Part shown: positions 1 to 6,077 of the stretch, one piece after another | Layout of the letters: each line of letters opens with the position of its first letter | How positions within the stretch are numbered: the stretch's first letter is position 1 | DNA from: an uncultured Alphaproteobacteria bacterium | Lineage (GTDB): Bacteria > Pseudomonadota > Alphaproteobacteria > GCA-2731375 | Assembly: GCA_913049615.1 (NCBI GenBank) | Contig: CAJWZI010000105.1 | Span: 1-6,297, forward strand | DNA length: 6,297 bases | Reading direction: 5' to 3' | Notes under the pieces: model-generated | The model's input: the letters and a program-made list of their open reading frames with translations, nothing else | Databases searched by the model: none | What the model was told of the DNA's origin: nothing | Program-made: the position numbers and the translations under genes

Positions 1-2
1 AT

Positions 3-1502
3 CTTGCCTCGGAACGCGCATATCACTACAAACCTGGCGAAGTATCTGAAGTCATTAACCTGCCAGAATCCGAGGAAGATGCCTTTGGTGACGCGCGTTA
101 CAGCATGCTGGAAGCTTTGGCGGATTTCGATGATGACCTGATGGAAAAGGTCCTGGAGGACATCACACCGGAAAAGGAAGAACTTTACGCTAACCTGACC
201 AAGGATTTTCAAGACGCCAACATAATCCCCGTTCTTCTGGGCGCGGCGGAACAGGGCGGCGGCATCTTCCGTTTGCTGAAGGCGCTACGCCACGAAGTAC
301 CTGCAGCCAATGTGGCTGCTACCCGGGCGGGCGCCGATGATTTGTCTGGCAACGTAGCTCAGGTGCTTAAAACCTATCACACGCAGCACGGCGGCAAGGT
401 TTCCATCGCGCGAGTGTGGTGCGGTGAGATCAAGGAGGGAATGACGCTAAACGGACAGCGCGTCTCTAGCTTGTTCCGCATGATGGGACATGATCAACAG
501 AAGATCCCAAATGCCGCCGCTGGCGAGGTGGTGGGGCTGGGCCGCATGGAAGAGGCAATCACAGGTGAAACATTATCGGACACCGGCTCGAATTCCCTGG
601 GCACGCCGGACATTCTCCCTCCCGTCTATTCCCTGGCAATCGCCGCCTCTAAACGGGACGATGAAGTGAAACTATCCGCTGCCTTAGCCAAGGTACGGGT
701 CGAAGATCCGTCAATCACCGTGGGGCATGATGAAGATACCCATGAGCTGGTAATGCGGGGGCAAGGTGATATTCATCTGAAGATCACCATGGATCGTTTG
801 TTGAGTAAATACGGTCTGGAGGTCAAATCTGAGCGCCCCAAGGTGCCCTATATGGAGGCGATTAGGAAAAGCATCGAACAACACGGCCGGCACAAAAAGC
901 AATCAGGTGGTCACGGCCAATTTGGTGATGTGCATCTGGCTATCAAGCCGTTGCCGCGCGGTTCGGGTTTCGAATTCGTGGATAAAATTGTTGGAGGGGC
1001 TATTCCTCGTCAGTACATTCCTGCAGTGGAATCCGGTGTGAAAGATTATTTGGACAAGGGGCCGCTTGGTTTTCCAGTAGTCGATGTTTCAGTTACGGCG
1101 TTCGACGGGCAGTATCACGCGGTAGACTCGTCGGAACTTGCCTTCAAGATGGCAGCGCGTACGGCCATGAACGAGGGTATGAAACAGTGTAATCCCGTAC
1201 TGCTGGAACCTATTCTAGAAGTGGCAATTGCGGCGCCGTCGGAACATACGCCTAAAATCAACGCTATCGTTTCAGGTCGTCGAGGACAGATACTAGGCTT
1301 TGACACCCGCGTAGGTTGGAGCGCCTGGGACGTGGTCTCAGCACATATGCCGCAATCGGAGCTACATGACCTGATCATCGAATTGCGGTCAGCAACCCAA
1401 GGTACGGGTAGCTATACCGCGACTTTCGACAGATTGCAGGAGTTGACGGGACGCCTAGCGGATGATGTGGTCGCAGCCAATAACGAGGAACAAGCGGCCT
1501 GA
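3..1502 (+). CDS. Elongation factor G-like protein (EF-G2 type), 5'-truncated by the window edge
   Basis: Translational GTPase related to EF-G, which moves tRNA and mRNA through the ribosome in the cytoplasm. The frame is open from base 3, so about 499 residues of a protein usually near 670-700 are present. The start and GTPase motifs G1-G4 lie outside the window. In fragment numbering, the G5-like loop (LGAAEQGG) is near 79-86. The domain II barrel is at about 115-195 and domain III at about 206-285. Domain IV is at about 290-405, with the RHKKQSGGHGQFGDV block and the tip motif YHAVDSSELAFK, which keeps the His and DSSE of canonical EF-G. Domain V follows to about residue 490. Its RRGQILGFD and GWSAWDVV segments resemble the EF-G-like paralogues (PRK12740/EF-G2 group) rather than housekeeping FusA. 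The gene lies 23 nt before a hydratase gene. Family assignment is firm. Whether it is an active translocase, a recycling factor or a regulatory paralogue cannot be judged from this fragment. Confidence 0.93.
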   Translation, partial: LASERAYHYKPGEVSEVINLPESEEDAFGDARYSMLEALADFDDDLMEKVLEDITPEKEELYANLTKDFQDANIIPVLLGAAEQGGGIFRLLKALRHEVPAANVAATRAGADDLSGNVAQVLKTYHTQHGGKVSIARVWCGEIKEGMTLNGQRVSSLFRMMGHDQQKIPNAAAGEVVGLGRMEEAITGETLSDTGSNSLGTPDILPPVYSLAIAASKRDDEVKLSAALAKVRVEDPSITVGHDEDTHELVMRGQGDIHLKITMDRLLSKYGLEVKSERPKVPYMEAIRKSIEQHGRHKKQSGGHGQFGDVHLAIKPLPRGSGFEFVDKIVGGAIPRQYIPAVESGVKDYLDKGPLGFPVVDVSVTAFDGQYHAVDSSELAFKMAARTAMNEGMKQCNPVLLEPILEVAIAAPSEHTPKINAIVSGRRGQILGFDTRVGWSAWDVVSAHMPQSELHDLIIELRSATQGTGSYTATFDRLQELTGRLADDVVAANNEEQAA

Positions 1503-1513
1503 GCGACTAATTT

Positions 1514-1520
1514 AGGGGGT
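1514..1520 (+). promoter_or_regulatory. Ribosome binding site of the first hydratase
   Basis: The purine-rich AGGGGGT lies 5 nt before the ATG at 1526. It sits in the 23-nt gap after the EF-G stop codon and supports that ATG as the start of the first hydratase. Confidence 0.6.
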
Positions 1521-1525
1521 CACCA

Positions 1526-2326
1526 ATGGAACCATCAGCGGTAACCGCAGCGGCCAAACTGCTGGCGCAGGCGCGGCGTGACAAGACCACTATCGAAGGT
1601 TTACCAGATCATTTGAAGCCCCAAAATTTGGTTGATGCCTATAGAATTCAGGATGCCTTGATCCCTCTAATTGAAGAGTTGTCGAACGGCAAGGCCGCCG
1701 GTTACAAGGCCGGTGCCACGACGGAAGCAGCGCAGCAGAATTTTGGTTTAGACACACCCTTCCGGGGGATCTTGGTATCCTCTTATATGTTGGAAGACGG
1801 GGCCACCATCGCGGCAGCGGATTGCAAATTTCGTTTACTGGAAGCTGAATTCGCCTTCTACCTAGCCGAGGACTTGCCCGCTGCAGCCGCCCCGTACGAT
1901 CCTGGTGGCATTCAGGCCGCGGTCGGCGGCGTGATGACCTCAATTGAGGTGGTTGATTTGCGTTATGACGCAGGCATGGGGGCGGGCGGCCTGCAAATTA
2001 TCGCTGACAATTCTGCGGCAGGTTACTGGATCAAGGGAACTGATATCGCCGACGTAGACGCCGTTGATTTTGAGGATTGGCCAGTGACATTGCACATTAA
2101 TAGTGCACTAGCGGCGGAAGGAAACGCCTCGAACGTTTTGGGAAATCCCTTTAATTCCCTGACCTGGCTAGCTAATGCCCTATGCCAGCAAGGGGGTGGC
2201 TTGAAGGCGGGCGACATCGTCACTGCAGGGTCCTGCATCGCGCCGACCCCGGCACCGCAGGGCGAGGTAAAGGCTGTAGCGGATTTCGGCAGCTTGGGAA
2301 AAGTTGCTGTCAACTTTGGTTCGTAA
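1526..2326 (+). CDS. MhpD-family 2-keto-4-pentenoate hydratase-like protein, first of a tandem pair
   Basis: Cytoplasmic enzyme of the fumarylacetoacetate-hydrolase fold, COG3971 (MhpD/DmpE/DmpH) branch. Characterised members hydrate 2-hydroxypenta-2,4-dienoate or decarboxylate 4-oxalocrotonate in meta-cleavage of aromatic compounds, using Mg2+ or Mn2+. The 266 residues match the usual length. Visible family features are GYKAG with Lys61, the metal-ligand pair E106-A-E108, a third acidic ligand E141 in IEVVDLRY, the ADN at 160-162, NVLGNP at 203-208 and the C-terminal DFGSLGKVAVNF. The ligand positions match those reported for E. coli MhpD (E106, E108, E139) almost exactly. Two differences from MhpD stand out: LGHP has become LGNP, and the usual Trp after the SRxxD segment is absent (LRYDAG). 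The start is ATG with a good ribosome site. The next gene is a paralogue 4 nt downstream. Without other meta-cleavage genes here, the substrate is unknown; hydratase versus decarboxylase cannot be settled from sequence. Confidence 0.88.
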   Translation: MEPSAVTAAAKLLAQARRDKTTIEGLPDHLKPQNLVDAYRIQDALIPLIEELSNGKAAGYKAGATTEAAQQNFGLDTPFRGILVSSYMLEDGATIAAADCKFRLLEAEFAFYLAEDLPAAAAPYDPGGIQAAVGGVMTSIEVVDLRYDAGMGAGGLQIIADNSAAGYWIKGTDIADVDAVDFEDWPVTLHINSALAAEGNASNVLGNPFNSLTWLANALCQQGGGLKAGDIVTAGSCIAPTPAPQGEVKAVADFGSLGKVAVNFGS

Positions 2327-2330
2327 TCCT

Positions 2331-3125
2331 ATGGTTTCGACGCGACATGAGCAGGCGGCTGGATGCTTGATGGAAGCGCGGCGAGCCGGGTGCCGGCTAC
2401 CTTACTTGCCGGAAAATTGCCGCCCAGACGACGAAAACGATGCCTATTTAGTGCAAGACCAATTCGTTTCTGCGATGTTGTACGAATACGGTGGCGTTGT
2501 CGTTGGTTACAAGGCCGGCTGCACCAATGTCACCGCCCAAGAACAATTGGGTCTTTCTTCTCCTTTTTCAGGGCATTTGTTGTCGGCCTTTGTTCGAACG
2601 TCCCCAGCCATCATTCTTTCAGACGATGGTTTCATGCGTATGATTGAGGCGGAGATCGGGTTTCGGCTAGGCCTGGATTTACCTGGCACCACGAGACCAT
2701 ACACGGCCGAAAGCGTTAGCCCGGCCCTTGCTACGATCTTCGGCGCAATTGAGGTCGTCGATTCCCGTTATGAGGATTGGACAACCGCCGGCGCACCGCA
2801 GTTAATCGCCGATAACGCCTGCACCGGCTTTTGGGTTCATGGTAAAGAAGTGTCTGATGTTATGTGTGTTGATCTAGCCAACCATCCCGTACAGGTGTAT
2901 CGCAACGGCCTGTCGGCGGAAATCGGCAATAGCGCCAACGTTCTGGGTAATCCAATGAACGTGGTTGCCTGGCTGGCCAATCATTTGATCAACAGAGGTA
3001 GTTATCTGCGCTCGGGACAATTCATTACAACCGGCACCATGATCGCCGTAAATGGGGCGGAAAAAGGCGATAAGGTCGAAGCTGATTTTGGCGCCTTGGG
3101 ACGTGTTGAAGTGAATTTCACATAA
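2331..3125 (+). CDS. MhpD-family 2-keto-4-pentenoate hydratase-like protein, second of a tandem pair
   Basis: A 264-residue paralogue of the preceding gene, in the same COG3971 family and with the same likely metal-dependent chemistry on a 2-oxo/2-hydroxy-dienoic acid. Lys61 (GYKAG), E106 and E108 (IEAEIGF), E141 (IEVVDSRY), the ADN at 160-162 and NVLGNP at 203-208 fall at exactly the same residue numbers as in its neighbour. By hand count the two share about 40% identity over the last 209 residues, with one single-residue gap and small differences at the C-terminus. This copy keeps the SRYEDW segment (Trp150) seen in MhpD (SRIRDW), which the first copy has lost. I chose ATG 2331 over an in-frame TTG at 2304 because the shared N-terminal positions (A16-R17-R18, D37-A38-Y39, Q42-D43) then align from residue 1. 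No clear ribosome site precedes the ATG. With the upstream stop 4 nt away, translation is probably coupled. The pair may form mixed or cooperating enzymes, as DmpE/DmpH do, but this is inference. Confidence 0.88.
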   Translation: MVSTRHEQAAGCLMEARRAGCRLPYLPENCRPDDENDAYLVQDQFVSAMLYEYGGVVVGYKAGCTNVTAQEQLGLSSPFSGHLLSAFVRTSPAIILSDDGFMRMIEAEIGFRLGLDLPGTTRPYTAESVSPALATIFGAIEVVDSRYEDWTTAGAPQLIADNACTGFWVHGKEVSDVMCVDLANHPVQVYRNGLSAEIGNSANVLGNPMNVVAWLANHLINRGSYLRSGQFITTGTMIAVNGAEKGDKVEADFGALGRVEVNFT

Positions 3126-3171
3126 TTTCTACTGGATTTTTTTGTTCACAGGGGATTAAGGGCATAGGACG

Positions 3172-3199
3172 TTGTCTCACCGAAAATGACCCCCATAAC
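3172..3199 (+). promoter_or_regulatory. Weak sigma70-like promoter candidate upstream of msrP
   Basis: TTGTCT (3172-3177) and CATAAC (3194-3199) are separated by 16 nt, each matching 4 of 6 consensus bases. They lie in the 107-nt gap between the hydratase pair and msrP (3126-3232), the only gap here large enough to expect a promoter. The match is modest and could be chance. I see nothing else convincing in the gap: the T7 run at 3137-3143 lacks a proper stem for a terminator. Confidence 0.2.
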
Positions 3200-3222
3200 A
3201 ATAATAGTTACTCGAGGATTTA

Positions 3223-3226
3223 GAGG
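3223..3226 (+). promoter_or_regulatory. Ribosome binding site of msrP
   Basis: GAGG (within TAGAGGCT) sits 6 nt before the ATG at 3233. It favours that start over the in-frame ATG at 3263, which has only a weak purine stretch ahead of it. Both starts would leave the twin-arginine signal intact. Confidence 0.55.
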
Positions 3227-3232
3227 CTCAAT

Positions 3233-4195
3233 ATGTTGATCAAAACAAATCGATCCTGGAAAATGCCCGAGCGCGACGCGACTTCGGAGCATATTTTTCT
3301 AAACCGGCGTCATTTCCTAAGCGCGATGGGTCTAGGAACGACGACCTTGATCGGCCGCAATGTTTTTGCAGCTAAGAGAAAAATAGGTGACCCGACGGCG
3401 AACCTTTACCCAGCAAAACGCAATGAAAAATTTAAACTAGATCGCCCCTTGACTGAAGAGAAGGATGCCGCCTCGTATAATAATTTTTTCGAATTTGGTT
3501 CCCACAAACGTATCGCGTTCGAGGCCAGTGCTCTAAAAATTCGGCCCTGGACGGTATCCTTTGAAGGTATGGTTGAAAAGGCAATTCAGGTCGATATTGA
3601 TACCCTGATACGCGCCATGCCCCTCGAGGAACGCCTTTATCGGATGCGTTGTGTTGAGGCTTGGTCTATGGCTGTCCCATGGACGGGCTTTCCCATGACC
3701 GAATTGGTAAAGTTCGCCCAGCCATTATCCAGTGCGAAATATGTAGTCATGCAAACTTTTCATGACAAGGATATGGCCAGGGGGCAAAAACAGGTTTGGT
3801 ATCCTTGGCCCTACACTGAAGGGTTGACCATAGCGGAAGCGACTAATGAACTAACCTTTATGGTCACGGGCGTCTACGGCAAACCGGCGGCTAATCAGTT
3901 TGGCGCGCCGCTACGCTTAATTGTACCGTGGAAATACGGTTTCAAATCCGCTAAATCGCTCGTCCGCTTTTTATTCACAGACAAACGGCCAACCACCTTT
4001 TGGGAGCAAATTCAATCCTCTGAGTATGGCTTCTGGGCCAACGTCAATCCTGAGGTTTCCCATCCACGTTGGAGCCAAGCGACAGAACGGGTCCTTGGCT
4101 CTAATGATAGGGTGCCAACATTGCTTTACAATGGTTATGGGGAGCAGGTAGCCCATTTGTACAAGGATATGAAGGGCGAAAAGTTGTTCATGTAG
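3233..4195 (+). CDS. msrP: Protein-methionine-sulfoxide reductase catalytic subunit MsrP (YedY)
   Basis: Periplasmic molybdopterin enzyme that reduces methionine sulfoxide in envelope proteins, normally receiving electrons from the quinol pool through the haem membrane protein MsrQ. The 320-residue length is typical. The N-terminus has a twin-arginine signal, NRRHFLS (Arg25-Arg26) followed by a hydrophobic run, with a likely cleavage after FAA near residue 47. Export in folded form by Tat is therefore expected. The mature part carries YNNFFEFG at 82-89. RMRCVEAWSM follows, with Cys140 as the expected molybdenum ligand (equivalent to mature Cys102 of E. coli YedY). The cofactor-binding VPWKYGFKSAKS is at 231-242 and the signature EYGFWANVNP...HPRWSQATER at 264-286. 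All these blocks align closely with E. coli MsrP, so identification is very strong. No msrQ follows; the next gene, 17 nt on, is a HAD phosphatase. MsrQ must be encoded elsewhere, or another electron donor is used. Confidence 0.96.
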   Translation: MLIKTNRSWKMPERDATSEHIFLNRRHFLSAMGLGTTTLIGRNVFAAKRKIGDPTANLYPAKRNEKFKLDRPLTEEKDAASYNNFFEFGSHKRIAFEASALKIRPWTVSFEGMVEKAIQVDIDTLIRAMPLEERLYRMRCVEAWSMAVPWTGFPMTELVKFAQPLSSAKYVVMQTFHDKDMARGQKQVWYPWPYTEGLTIAEATNELTFMVTGVYGKPAANQFGAPLRLIVPWKYGFKSAKSLVRFLFTDKRPTTFWEQIQSSEYGFWANVNPEVSHPRWSQATERVLGSNDRVPTLLYNGYGEQVAHLYKDMKGEKLFM

Positions 4196-4212
4196 TCCTC
4201 AGCTATCTAGCC

Positions 4213-4857
4213 GTGTCTGTTGCCTTGATGATTTTTGATTGTGACGGCGTTCTCGTCGATAGCGAGCCTCTCGCCAATCGCATTTTGTCAGAATGCTTTC
4301 AAGACGCGGGCTTCCCCATCGATTACGATACCTGCTTCCGCACAATGGTCGGTCTCTCGCTTCAGGCCTGTTTTAAAATAGCGGAGGAATGGCACAATAA
4401 ATTGCTGCCGACCGATTTCTTCAATACGGTACAAAATCGCACCTATCTAGCCATTCGAGACGAGTTGCAACCCATTCCCGGCGTCCTTGGTGCCATTGAG
4501 GCTATCCCCTTACCCCGCTGCGTCGCCTCGTCTTCGGAGCACGGCAAAATTGAACTGAGCTTGAACAAAACTGGCCTAGCACCGCTGTTTGGAGATAATC
4601 TTTTTTCGGCCCACCAAGTAGCCCGTGGCAAACCATTTCCCGACTTATTTCTGTTTGCCGCCAGAGAAATGGGATTTAAGCCGAACAATTGCGTGGTGAT
4701 CGAGGACAGCCCCTATGGCGCGTCAGCCGCCCGGGCGGCGGGGATGACAGTATTCGGCTATACGGGCAGCGGCTTCGCAGAAAAATTGGCGGATGAAGGC
4801 GCCCATATCTTTGATAGTATGGAGGAACTGCCCCAACTTTTGGGATTTGCCCGGTAG
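4213..4857 (+). CDS. HAD-IA family hydrolase (phosphatase or phosphomutase-like)
   Basis: Cytoplasmic haloacid-dehalogenase-superfamily protein of 214 residues, subfamily IA (CbbY/Gph/YieH-like), most likely a phosphatase for a small phosphorylated metabolite. All four HAD motifs are present. Motif I is FDCDGVLVDSE, with nucleophile Asp9 and acid/base Asp11. Motif II is the ASSS segment, with Ser106 the likely phosphate contact. Motif III is Lys140 in ARGKPFPD. Motif IV is VIEDSPYGASAA, with Glu164-Asp165 binding Mg2+. A helical cap occupies about residues 18-85, as in C1-capped members. The start is GTG 4213. The alternative ATG at 4228 would begin inside the first beta strand and is less likely. 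No ribosome site is evident, and the msrP stop is only 17 nt upstream, so coupled translation is plausible. The layout resembles E. coli YieH (6-phosphogluconate phosphatase), but the substrate cannot be read from the sequence. Two small hairpins cover the 3' end. Confidence 0.9.
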   Translation: MSVALMIFDCDGVLVDSEPLANRILSECFQDAGFPIDYDTCFRTMVGLSLQACFKIAEEWHNKLLPTDFFNTVQNRTYLAIRDELQPIPGVLGAIEAIPLPRCVASSSEHGKIELSLNKTGLAPLFGDNLFSAHQVARGKPFPDLFLFAAREMGFKPNNCVVIEDSPYGASAARAAGMTVFGYTGSGFAEKLADEGAHIFDSMEELPQLLGFAR

Positions 4858-4863
4858 GGCAAA
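4832..4863 (+). other. Tandem small hairpins over the HAD stop codon
   Basis: Two adjacent inverted repeats are visible. CCCAA (4832-4836) pairs with TTGGG (4840-4844) across a 3-nt loop. A perfect 7-bp stem, TTTGCCC (4846-4852) with GGGCAAA (4857-4863), closes a GGTA loop and includes the stop codon of the HAD gene. No U-tract follows on either strand, so this is not a standard intrinsic terminator. It could be a transcript-processing or stability element between the HAD and CoA-transferase genes, or a chance result of coding sequence. Confidence 0.4.
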
Positions 4864-4870
4864 AAATCTA

Positions 4871-4876
4871 AGAGGA
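4871..4876 (+). promoter_or_regulatory. Ribosome binding site of the CoA-transferase
   Basis: AGAGGA lies 7 nt before the ATG at 4884, just after the hairpin region. It is a good match to the anti-Shine-Dalgarno sequence and supports that ATG as the start. Confidence 0.65.
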
Positions 4877-4883
4877 CATCGCC

Positions 4884-6077
4884 ATGCGCGAACACAATCT
4901 GCCCCTCAAGGGCATCAAGGTACTTGATTTGACCCATGCCCGCGCCGGCCCCACGGCAGTTCGGCAATTGGCGGACTGGGGCGCAGACGCCATTAAGATT
5001 GAGGTACCAGTTGAGAAAGACAGCGGTCAGGGCCTAGGCGGTGCGCGCCATGGGCCCGATTTCTTGAACCTCCATCGCAACAAGCGTGCCATTACCCTGA
5101 ACCTGAAAAAACCGCAAGGTTTGGAAATTTTTTTTACGCTGGCTAAGGATGCTGACGTGATCGTGGAAAACTTTCGGGCGGAGGTCAAACATCGTCTGGG
5201 CGTCGACTATGAAAGCGTGCGAAAAGTTAATTCGCGCATCATTTATGGCTCGATTTCCGGATTTGGACAAAGCGGGCCGATCTCGAAACGCGCCGGTGTG
5301 GATCAAATTGCCCAGGGTATGGGCGGACTCATGTCGATCACCGGCTTACCGGGACAGGGTCCAGTTCGGGTCGGAATTCCAATCGCCGACTTGACCGCAG
5401 GTATGTATTTAGCCCAAGGCATCTTACTGGCTCTGATCGAGCGCAATCAATCAGGCGAAGGGCAATGGGTCCATACCTCGTTGCTAGAGGCGCAGATCTC
5501 TATGTTGGACTTTCAGGCGGCCCGTTGGTTGATTGACGAGGATGTGCCCGGTCAGGCTGGCAACGACCACCCCACGAATATTCCCATGGGCGCATTCAAA
5601 ACTGCCGATGGTGCTGTAAACATCGCAGCTTCATCAAGCCGGCTGTGGACCCGTTTCTTAGAAGTGGCAGATGCAAAGGATTTGGCAGCGCACCCAGATT
5701 TCCGGACTGCAGCCCTGCGTTCGAAGAACCGCACTGGCTTGAATGAAGTAATCGGCACGATTATGGCCAAACGCACCAGCCAGGACTGGATCGAATCCCT
5801 CAGCGAGGCGGGCGTGCCTTGTGGTCCCATTAACAGTATTGATCAGACTTTCGCCGAACCGCAGGTCAAGCACCTTGGCATCGCCACGCCCATGCATCAT
5901 GAAGCGAAAGGCACAATTAAAGTAGTGGGCCAGCCGGTGCATCTGGAGCGCACGCCGCAACCGGCAGAAATTCGCAAACCCACGCCAGAACTGAGCGAGC
6001 ACACATCGGAAGTGCTGGCCGAACTTGGCTACGACCAGGCCAGAATTGACGAACTACGGGAACTCGGGGTCGTCTAG
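4884..6077 (+). CDS. CaiB/BaiF family class III CoA-transferase
   Basis: Cytoplasmic enzyme of 397 residues that moves CoA between an acyl-CoA donor and a free carboxylic acid. The family works as interlocked homodimers through an aspartyl-CoA thioester intermediate. Family features in order: LKGIKVLDLTHARAGP at 8-23, the Rossmann-like start; DWGADAIKIE at 31-40; RNKRAITLNLKKPQG at 65-79; SGFGQSGP at 125-132, followed by D140; GMGGLMSITG at 145-154; GIPIADLTAGM at 164-174; and GVPCGPINS at 310-318 in the C-terminal part. The Asp of IADLTAG is residue 169, the same number as the catalytic Asp169 of formyl-CoA transferase, and is the expected nucleophile. Length is normal and both ends look intact. 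The gene is 26 nt after the HAD gene and probably cotranscribed with it. Members act on carnitine, oxalate, succinate, itaconate, mesaconate and others; nothing visible here identifies the acid. Its stop codon overlaps that of the decayed HIT gene on the opposite strand. Confidence 0.92.
   Translation: MREHNLPLKGIKVLDLTHARAGPTAVRQLADWGADAIKIEVPVEKDSGQGLGGARHGPDFLNLHRNKRAITLNLKKPQGLEIFFTLAKDADVIVENFRAEVKHRLGVDYESVRKVNSRIIYGSISGFGQSGPISKRAGVDQIAQGMGGLMSITGLPGQGPVRVGIPIADLTAGMYLAQGILLALIERNQSGEGQWVHTSLLEAQISMLDFQAARWLIDEDVPGQAGNDHPTNIPMGAFKTADGAVNIAASSSRLWTRFLEVADAKDLAAHPDFRTAALRSKNRTGLNEVIGTIMAKRTSQDWIESLSEAGVPCGPINSIDQTFAEPQVKHLGIATPMHHEAKGTIKVVGQPVHLERTPQPAEIRKPTPELSEHTSEVLAELGYDQARIDELRELGVV

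Noticed and set aside
1115..1378. Minus-strand open frame of 87 codons inside the EF-G gene
   Set aside because: It lies opposite strongly conserved EF-G domain IV/V coding sequence, has no recognisable domain, and is an antisense shadow. The same applies to the other antisense frames inside the genes, for example at 1590-1943 and 5658-6002.
2182..2647. Overlapping + strand frames at 2182-2370 and 2363-2647 within the hydratase pair
   Set aside because: Their translations are Arg- and Cys-rich with no family resemblance, while the alternative frame carries continuous hydratase motifs.
3111..3143. GTGAATTTCAC palindrome followed by a T7 run, as a terminator or operator after the hydratase pair
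   Set aside because: The arms are only 5 bp with a 1-nt centre, which cannot form a hairpin loop. The T run is 15 nt further on, and the palindrome spans the last sense codons of the hydratase gene, so it is likely chance.
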